Shown piece by piece: positions 6,308 through 12,131 of a stretch of 12,131 nt of DNA. How positions within the stretch are numbered: position 1 is the first letter of the stretch; every line of letters begins with the position of its first letter. The stretch lies in the NCBI GenBank assembly GCA_047619485.1, contig JBLHKE010000162.1, positions 1 to 12,131 of the forward strand, in the 5' to 3' direction. Origin of the DNA: JBLHKE01 sp047619485. Lineage in GTDB: Bacteria > Verrucomicrobiota > Verrucomicrobiia > Verrucomicrobiales > DEV007. The notes beneath the pieces are model-generated. The model was not told the DNA's origin and searched no databases. It saw nothing but the letters and a program-made list of their open reading frames with translations. The position numbers and the translations under genes are program-made.

Positions 6308-9300
6308 ATGAAACAAAGAAAACTCCCGTGGCTGGCAGCCATGGTCTCATTAACTCTATGTGGTATCTCCACCCTGACGCGGGCGGAAACACTCGATTCC
6401 ATCAACCATTATGGCAACGCTAGAACCGTGGCCGATGGCGGCACTGCTAGTGCGACCAGTGCTGGCGGGATCGCCCATGGGTTCACCAATCCTGCGACCG
6501 ATACTTACACCATCACCACTGGAGGTGCAGATCTCTGGGGGGGGGCGGATAACGGTTCGGCCGCATTCGATTCCGCCGCACCACCGCGCGAGGGAGACTT
6601 CAGTGCAATTGTGCGTTGCCGGATCGGTGAAGCAGGTGAAGTCCTAGCCGGTGGCGGCTGGGGTCGCACAGGTATCATGGCTCGCAAGAGCACGGGCGCT
6701 GCGAATTCGGCCAACTTTGCCCACTACCGTCGCTCCGACGGCGCGCGGGGCTCGGTGTTCGGCATCAGGCAGAATGACGGGGCTGGCACCCTTGGCAACG
6801 ACGGACCCAGCAACCACGGCAATGGGGCTGCTACCATCCCTCACCAGACGACCTGGATCTGGCTCGGCTTGCACCGCAAAGGAACCCACATTCTCACCAG
6901 CTGGGCTCCAGACGACGGTGCCGGCAGTCCGAGTACCTGGAGCGACTTCATCATCAGATCCGCTACTCCGGACAACAAGGGACCGGTGCATGTCGGTCTA
7001 GCACATCAGAACCACAACACCGCAGGAGATCATAATAGCGGAGCCTTCCAAGATGGGGGAAAGCATATTAGCACGGCGACTTTCGAGCAGTTTCAAGTAT
7101 TCGGTGAATTCAATCCCGCCTTCGGGGTTCTGCCAGCACCGATCTTGCCAGCTCCTGGCACGATCGCGGCAGAGGCGGGCGGACCTGGTACTTTCGGCGT
7201 CCGCGAGATCACCGCTGTCGGCACCGACATCTTTCAGGCACGAGATGCCCTGATCAATGATACTGGTGGCCTCACTGGCCAGTTTGCTATCTTGGACGTG
7301 ACCGACCCGGATACCAATGTTCCTGGTGGTCCAGTTCTCGGTGGCACACCGACACCGTTCCTCTCTGATGTTGCGGGTGACACCAACGACATCAAGACGA
7401 TCGCCACAGGTGAGCTCAACGTGCAGAAGACCGACTTCTACACCTTCAACTTCCATGGTGATGACGGCTTTGCTGCGCGCATCGTTGGTTCCGAATGGCT
7501 GGACGTAGCCGGTGCCGGTAGCATCGACGTCGCTGATGCTTCGGTCGTCTATTTCCCAAACGGGACTGGTGATCACAACACCCAAGCCCTGGTGTGGCTC
7601 GAGGCTGGTATCCACGACTTTGAATACATTCACTGGGAAGGTGGTGGCGGTGCCTACTACGAGGTGAGCTCCCATTCCGGTAATCTTCTCGGTGGCGGAC
7701 CAGCCCAGTGGCTAGCGCTCGGCGATGGGACGCAGTTGGCGCCGTTGGTATTGGCGGGCTCGACACCTGTCGCCTTGAGTGGCCCGGTTGATGTTTACAA
7801 ACTCAACGGTGGCGGCAATGCCGCCGATCCGGGCGGCGGCGACGGTGCCGCACCGTCCAGGTTCCAAGGGGCTGCCAATGACGGCATTCGTGCCCAGATC
7901 CAGGCAGCGATCGGCAGTAATGATCCGAACCTGAATCAGAACACCCACCCGGACACTTATATCAATGAGAACGAAACTCCGAATCCGGCTCAGAATGACG
8001 ATTACCGCCTCCGCGTGAGTGGTGAGTTTGTCGTCGACAACGGCAACGCCATTCTGGGCGAATCTCTCGACCTAACCTTCACCATGCGCACCGACGATGG
8101 CTCGCAGTTGAGGATCATCGGCCAGAGCTTTACGGGCGTCGCAGGGGACGGTCGCACCTTCCTGGAAGATGTCGATGGCGACATGTCGCTGACTGGCGAC
8201 TTCTTCACCGGCAACACCAACGCCCTCGGGCACATCAACCTCGTCGAAGGTACCTACCAGTTCGAGTCCTACATGTTTGAGGGCGGCGGTGGCTCGCGTT
8301 TCGAGCTGCAGGCAGCGGCTGGCACCCAGACGGACTTCACCGGATTCGTCATCCCTGCGGCTCCGACTCTAGTGCCCGGCAACTGCGGCATCGCTGTCGG
8401 CAAACCCGAGCTGGTGATCAGCACGGTGCTGCCGCCACTGCCATATGCTCAGGATTTCGATGGATTTGCCGACGGCACCACCGTCTTGGGTGACGGGTCG
8501 CAGATGAACGGCACGGCGAGTGTCCAGGGTGGCGCGCTGCGCTTGACCACTGACGGTATTGCAGGCGGATTCGCGAGCTTCAACATCCCCGGATTGCCAA
8601 ACTCCTCGTCCGGCTGGACCGCGAGCTTCGACCTCACGATCATCGATAGCGCGGGCTCCAACCCGCCTGCCGACGGCATGTCGTTCAACTACGGCGGCTT
8701 CGGTCTCGGCGAACTTGGTTCTGCCGAGGAAGGCATGGCCGGCGCCGGTGGTGTCAACGAGAACGTCTCCTTCGAAATCGACACCTGGATGAACTTCGAT
8801 GCCGAGCAAGGGGTCAACATCGCTGAAAAAGTCGGTGGGGTAGACACCAATCTGGCGTTCACCAACGGACCTATCCTCAACGATGGGACAACGGTCGGCG
8901 GTCAGGTCACCATGAGCTGGAATCCGACCGATGGCGCCTCGTTTAGCACCAATGGACTCCTGACCAATGCTGCGTTCTCTAACGTCGTCACCACCTTCGC
9001 AGCAAACGATGCCCACCTCTTCGGCTTCTCCGGCCGGGTCGGTGGTGCCAACGAGACCAAGTTGATCGACAACCTAGTCATCCAGCCCGATGTAGGAATT
9101 GAGGGTGAGATCGCTAGCGGAACCTGCATCGACTTCGGTACCACGCGTCGCGATTTGCCAGTTACTAAGGACTTCACCGTCAGCAACACCGGCAGCGAAG
9201 ATCTGATCTTCACCGGACTTACGCTTCCTCCAGATTGGAGTCTTGTCGGAACGCCGCCAGCTCCGATCCCCGCAGGTGGGAGCGCGGTCGTGACGGTCCA

Positions 9301-11116
9301 GTTCGATGGCACTGGTTCAGCCGGTGATCGCATGGGGACAATCTCGTTGGACAATAACGACTGTGACGAGGATCCGTTCGAGATCGTTGTCAAGGCATGC
9401 CTCGACGACCAGGGGCCAGTGATTACTGGTGCCAAGGATCTGGTCGCCAACGCTCCGGCCGGTGGCTTGTCCGATCCAATCGAGTGGACACTCACAGCGA
9501 TTGACAACAAAGATCCAGATCCAAGCCTGATCTGCACTCCGCCGAGCGGAACGCAGTTCCCGATTGGTGACAACGAAGTTGTGTGTGTCGCTACCGACAA
9601 CGTCGGCAACGAGACCACCACGAGCTTCTTCGTCAGCGTGTTGGAGATCGCTGACACCCCTGGTGAGCGCTTCCTCGACATCGTATCACTCCGCGGTGAA
9701 GAAGCGTTAGGTGCCGGTGGTGCAGGGACTGGTATCCCAGCAGGAGCCACGATCTTCACCTACTACAACGCCTACATCAACAACGATGGCGACGCGATTG
9801 TTCGGGCGGCATTGTCTGGTGCTCCTGGTGCCGATCGTGCCCTCTTCAAAGCAAATGGCAGTGGATTGACCGAGCTTCTCGCGGTGCGTGGCGGCACCTC
9901 ACCGTTCGGCGGAACCTATTCTGCCTTCGCCGACGAGGCTCTCTCCGATGATGGCGTGGCCTCGTTTACCGGTTCGGTAGGGACTACCGACGGCCACGTG
10001 GCCGATGATGGCGCTGGCGCAACTGGCGTTGCGTTCGTCGGAGGGGCGGCTGCTGACACTGGTGGTGCCACCTTCCGCGCGCTCAGGCAGCTGGCCTCCG
10101 CGGGTGCGAATGGCATCTACTCGCCGGGTTACCTGACGACTGGTGGAGCGGTTACGGTTCGCAACGATACCGGGATCTGGCGCTCGACGTCCGGGCTAGT
10201 CGCTCGCGAGGGCGACCCAGCAGCCGGTTTCGGCCCGGCACCGCACGGCCATGTCTTCAACCGTGTCGTCACCAATGCTTCCGGTGACATCGCGTTTGCG
10301 GGATCGGTTCTTACCCGTCCCAGCGGTGCAGCCGTCTGGGCTGGTTCTCCGGCGATGCTCTCGGTGATTGCCCAAAAGGCCGCCGCCGCGCCAGGCACGA
10401 CTGGGGCCTTCCGATCCTTCGCCGCAGAGTCGATCGGTGGCGGTGGTGATGTCGCGATTCGCGCGACCTTGGTCACCCAGACCGGCATCATCGGTTCGGA
10501 CAACAACGAGGGGATCTGGACCAACCGTTCAGGCTCCCTCGAACTCGTCGCCCGTGAGGGTGATGTGGCGCCATGCTTGCCAACGACTGATGCGTTGTTC
10601 GGCCGTTTCGATACCATGTCGGTGGCGGACGACGGCAGCGTGTGTTTCTTCGCTTACCTGAAGGGGCCAGGGGTCAACTCGTCCAACGACGGTAGCTTCT
10701 GGCGGAGCACGGGCGACGGGATCTTGCACCTCATTGTCCGCGAGGGCGCCGAGGCGAACAACACCGATGGCGCGGTTCACTCGACGATCCACAGCGTCGC
10801 CTGCAACAACAGCGGCGGTGCGGTCTACTCGACCCGCTTGGTGCGAGGCGTGGGAGACACGGCAAGCTCCAATGACTTCGGCCTCTGGCTGGACAAAGGA
10901 TCGGAGCTGGCCGCCGAATTGGTGCTGCGCGAGGGTGACAAATTCCCGCTCGCAGCAGACGAGCGCACGGTCACCTTCATCGGCTTCGATCAGACCACCA
11001 ACGCGGCCGGCGGAACTGGTGGCTACGGTCGCGTCGTCAACGATTCCGGCGAAATCATGCTGCGCCTTTCGCTCGATGGCAACCTGTCCGGTCTGTTCAT
11101 CTTAGGCGAAGAATAA
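6308..11116 (+). CDS. Giant secreted mosaic protein (PA14-like, lectin-like, choice-of-anchor D, HYR, NxxGxxxF-type repeats)
   Basis: The protein is 1602 residues. ATG at 6308 is preferred to the in-frame TTG at 6272 because it begins a clean signal peptide (MKQRKLPWLAAMVSLTL..., cleavage after TRA at 26). By eye the domains are: concanavalin-like fold at about 75-285; a PA14-like domain at about 295-458 with HGDDGFAARI and HWEGGGGAYYEV; a second PA14-like domain at about 565-675 with TDDGSQLRI and FEGGGGSRFEL; a legume-lectin-like domain at about 707-926; an ASH/choice-of-anchor-D Ig-like domain at about 937-1031 (FTVSNTGSEDLIFTGLTLP); an HYR domain at about 1036-1114 with paired cysteines; and at about 1118-1602 tandem modules pairing NxxGxxxF-like motifs (NASGDIAFAG, NDSGEIMLRL) with REGD turns. 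It ends FILGEE, without PEP-CTERM or another sorting tail. A carbohydrate-binding or adhesive surface role is inferred; no catalytic motif is seen. A G9 run lies at 6537-6545. Confidence 0.88.
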   Translation: MKQRKLPWLAAMVSLTLCGISTLTRAETLDSINHYGNARTVADGGTASATSAGGIAHGFTNPATDTYTITTGGADLWGGADNGSAAFDSAAPPREGDFSAIVRCRIGEAGEVLAGGGWGRTGIMARKSTGAANSANFAHYRRSDGARGSVFGIRQNDGAGTLGNDGPSNHGNGAATIPHQTTWIWLGLHRKGTHILTSWAPDDGAGSPSTWSDFIIRSATPDNKGPVHVGLAHQNHNTAGDHNSGAFQDGGKHISTATFEQFQVFGEFNPAFGVLPAPILPAPGTIAAEAGGPGTFGVREITAVGTDIFQARDALINDTGGLTGQFAILDVTDPDTNVPGGPVLGGTPTPFLSDVAGDTNDIKTIATGELNVQKTDFYTFNFHGDDGFAARIVGSEWLDVAGAGSIDVADASVVYFPNGTGDHNTQALVWLEAGIHDFEYIHWEGGGGAYYEVSSHSGNLLGGGPAQWLALGDGTQLAPLVLAGSTPVALSGPVDVYKLNGGGNAADPGGGDGAAPSRFQGAANDGIRAQIQAAIGSNDPNLNQNTHPDTYINENETPNPAQNDDYRLRVSGEFVVDNGNAILGESLDLTFTMRTDDGSQLRIIGQSFTGVAGDGRTFLEDVDGDMSLTGDFFTGNTNALGHINLVEGTYQFESYMFEGGGGSRFELQAAAGTQTDFTGFVIPAAPTLVPGNCGIAVGKPELVISTVLPPLPYAQDFDGFADGTTVLGDGSQMNGTASVQGGALRLTTDGIAGGFASFNIPGLPNSSSGWTASFDLTIIDSAGSNPPADGMSFNYGGFGLGELGSAEEGMAGAGGVNENVSFEIDTWMNFDAEQGVNIAEKVGGVDTNLAFTNGPILNDGTTVGGQVTMSWNPTDGASFSTNGLLTNAAFSNVVTTFAANDAHLFGFSGRVGGANETKLIDNLVIQPDVGIEGEIASGTCIDFGTTRRDLPVTKDFTVSNTGSEDLIFTGLTLPPDWSLVGTPPAPIPAGGSAVVTVQFDGTGSAGDRMGTISLDNNDCDEDPFEIVVKACLDDQGPVITGAKDLVANAPAGGLSDPIEWTLTAIDNKDPDPSLICTPPSGTQFPIGDNEVVCVATDNVGNETTTSFFVSVLEIADTPGERFLDIVSLRGEEALGAGGAGTGIPAGATIFTYYNAYINNDGDAIVRAALSGAPGADRALFKANGSGLTELLAVRGGTSPFGGTYSAFADEALSDDGVASFTGSVGTTDGHVADDGAGATGVAFVGGAAADTGGATFRALRQLASAGANGIYSPGYLTTGGAVTVRNDTGIWRSTSGLVAREGDPAAGFGPAPHGHVFNRVVTNASGDIAFAGSVLTRPSGAAVWAGSPAMLSVIAQKAAAAPGTTGAFRSFAAESIGGGGDVAIRATLVTQTGIIGSDNNEGIWTNRSGSLELVAREGDVAPCLPTTDALFGRFDTMSVADDGSVCFFAYLKGPGVNSSNDGSFWRSTGDGILHLIVREGAEANNTDGAVHSTIHSVACNNSGGAVYSTRLVRGVGDTASSNDFGLWLDKGSELAAELVLREGDKFPLAADERTVTFIGFDQTTNAAGGTGGYGRVVNDSGEIMLRLSLDGNLSGLFILGEE

Positions 11117-11129
11117 GTTCCATTAAGCT

Positions 11130-11155
11130 CTGGCCGGGGCTTGCCCCCGTGCCAG
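11130..11155 (+). terminator. Hairpin downstream of the secreted protein gene (first of two)
   Basis: CTGGC-CGGGG (11130-11139) pairs with CCCCG-T-GCCAG (11145-11155), ten pairs with one bulged T and a 5-nt loop, beginning 14 bp after the TAA. It is not followed by a T tract, so alone it may act as a 3' end stabiliser, not as an intrinsic terminator. Confidence 0.4.
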
Positions 11156-11164
11156 GTTCCCTCA

Positions 11165-11199
11165 CGAGCCGCCACCGCCAACCATGCGGTGGCGGCTCG
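11165..11199 (+). terminator. Perfect 14-bp stem-loop, probable transcription terminator
   Basis: CGAGCCGCCACCGC (11165-11178) is perfectly complementary to GCGGTGGCGGCTCG (11186-11199) across a 7-nt loop. A short T-rich stretch (CTTACTTT) follows. It lies between two codirectional genes and just before a possible promoter, which fits a terminator; the T tract is weak by intrinsic-terminator standards. Confidence 0.65.
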
Positions 11200-11213
11200 C
11201 TTACTTTGGACTA

Positions 11214-11242
11214 TTGCCTTGTGCGGCTGTCGGGGCTAAGAT
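11214..11242 (+). promoter_or_regulatory. Possible sigma-70-type promoter for the propeller gene
   Basis: TTGCCT (11214-11219) and TAAGAT (11237-11242) are 17 bp apart, each matching four of six consensus bases. Transcription would begin near 11249, only about 5 nt before the ATG at 11254, so the message would be nearly leaderless; no Shine-Dalgarno site is present. The position just after the terminator hairpin supports it. Confidence 0.3.
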
Positions 11243-11253
11243 CGCCGCCCCTG

Positions 11254-12131
11254 ATGAACATTCGAAAGCGAACATGCGAGATACTTACTGCGGCGGTTTA
11301 CCACCTCGGAGTGTTTCTGCTGCTCGCCTCCGGCGCGTGCGCGCAGGTAGAGTGGTCTTGGCATGTTTCGGGTAGCAGCGAGCCGCTCAATGATGTGATC
11401 TGGGATGGGGACAAGTTCCTCGTGGTCGGGGAGGCTGGTACGATCCTGTCGTCGCCTGACGCTGTGACCTGGTCGGGGCAAGCGTCCGGTAGCAATCAGT
11501 CGCTGCGATCAATCATCCGCGAGGGGGGCGACATCGTCGCCGTTGGGCAGGGCGGAATCATCCTGACATCGACCGACGGTGTCAGCTGGAGCACGCGGGT
11601 CTCAGACGTGGCGACTTTCATCTCTGGGATCGCCTACGGGATGGGGCGATTCGTCGCGGTAGGCGGATCTGGAACGATCCTGACCTCACCCGATGGAGTC
11701 GATTGGTCACCAGCAAACTCAGGAACGACCCGATTCCTGCAGGCCGTCGCATTTTCAGATGGAAAATTTGTGGCGGTAGGAGCCTCCGGCACAGTTCGGA
11801 TTTCCACCGATGGCCTCAACTGGTCAGGCTCCTCCACCGGGCGTAGCGAGTTCCTCACCGCAGTTCACTATTTTGACGGAACCTGGCTGGTGGGGGGGCA
11901 GTCGGGAATCATGCTGTCATCCCAGGATACCCAATCTTGGCAGTCTCAACTGATCGAACCGTACGAATGGATTCGCGCGTTCGCCAGCAATGGTGAGCGC
12001 ATTCTTGCCGTCGGGGACGCGGGTATTATGTTCATATCTTTCGACGGTGAGGCATGGCAGACCTTGTCGAGCGGGACAACTGCCGCGCTGGGAGGTGCCG
12101 GATTTGCTGATGGCCAGTTTATCGTCGTCGG
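11254..12131 (+). CDS. Secreted repeat protein, Ycf48/BNR-like beta-propeller, 3' end cut by window edge
   Basis: ATG at 11254 opens a frame that stays clear to the right edge (292 codons seen). Residues 1-30 form a signal peptide (MNIRKR, a hydrophobic stretch through VFLLLASG, cleavage after ACA); there is no proper lipobox. From residue 45 the protein repeats every 39 residues without indels: units begin at 45, 84, 123, 162, 201, 240 and 279. Each unit follows the plan aliphatic-x-A/I-x-hydrophobic, DGxF/hydrophobic-V-A-V-G-x-x-G-T-I-L-x-S-x-DG-x-x-W (for example GRFVAVGGSGTILTSPDGVDW at 131-151, quoted in part). This is the signature of propeller blades related to photosystem-assembly factor Ycf48 and BNR/sialidase repeats. 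No enzyme residues are recognisable; a binding or scaffold function is inferred. The rest of the gene lies beyond the window. Confidence 0.85.
   Translation, partial: MNIRKRTCEILTAAVYHLGVFLLLASGACAQVEWSWHVSGSSEPLNDVIWDGDKFLVVGEAGTILSSPDAVTWSGQASGSNQSLRSIIREGGDIVAVGQGGIILTSTDGVSWSTRVSDVATFISGIAYGMGRFVAVGGSGTILTSPDGVDWSPANSGTTRFLQAVAFSDGKFVAVGASGTVRISTDGLNWSGSSTGRSEFLTAVHYFDGTWLVGGQSGIMLSSQDTQSWQSQLIEPYEWIRAFASNGERILAVGDAGIMFISFDGEAWQTLSSGTTAALGGAGFADGQFIVV

Noticed and set aside
11232..11251. GGGGC/GCCCC hairpin before the propeller gene
   Set aside because: Only five pairs with a 10-nt loop in GC-rich DNA; not distinguishable from chance.

Overview
The window looks like a chromosomal segment of a PVC-superphylum bacterium, most likely Verrucomicrobiota and possibly Planctomycetota. 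The reasons are the protein families: a Pirellula/Verrucomicrobium-type membrane-bound dehydrogenase, an FG-GAP/ASPIC-UnbV protein fused to thioredoxin and TPR domains, and a giant secreted protein with PA14-like, choice-of-anchor and NxxGxxxF-type repeats. Coding sequence is GC-rich, strong Shine-Dalgarno sites are absent, and almost every product carries an export signal. The phylum is inferred from these families, not computed.

Layout. (1) Positions 1-1854, minus strand: the first 618 codons of a secreted PVC-type dehydrogenase with HEAT-like repeats, cut by the left edge. (2) A short gap of 36 bp, then plus strand: a doubtful 59-codon ORF (1891-2070) whose stop overlaps the GTG start of the next gene. 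(3) Positions 2067-6104: one continuous reading frame for a 1345-residue lipoprotein (FG-GAP/VCBS repeats, ASPIC/UnbV, thioredoxin with WCGNC, TPR), interrupted once by an in-frame UGA at 3999-4001 (codon 645). The frame is identical on both sides, recognisable family sequence continues straight through, and a perfect 8-bp hairpin with a GUG triloop starts 10 nt after the UGA. This is the most interesting signal in the window: a candidate selenocysteine insertion site in a family I do not know as selenoproteins, with a simple nonsense mutation or base error as the main rival. (4) Positions 6056-6157: a 51-bp tandem duplication covering the gene's last codons and its stop. (5) Positions 6158-6307: an AT-rich intergenic stretch with a small perfect inverted repeat. 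(6) Positions 6308-11116: a 1602-residue secreted mosaic protein. (7) Positions 11117-11253: two strong hairpins, a probable terminator, and a possible promoter. (8) Positions 11254 to the right edge: a secreted beta-propeller-type protein with an exact 39-residue repeat, cut by the edge.

How the genes fit together: all four large products are predicted to leave the cytoplasm, and three of them (dehydrogenase, FG-GAP protein, 39-residue-repeat protein) look propeller-like. The dehydrogenase and the thioredoxin-bearing lipoprotein are divergently transcribed and both suggest envelope redox chemistry, but no shared pathway can be proved from the sequence. I see no tRNA, rRNA, insertion sequence, CRISPR array or phage gene.
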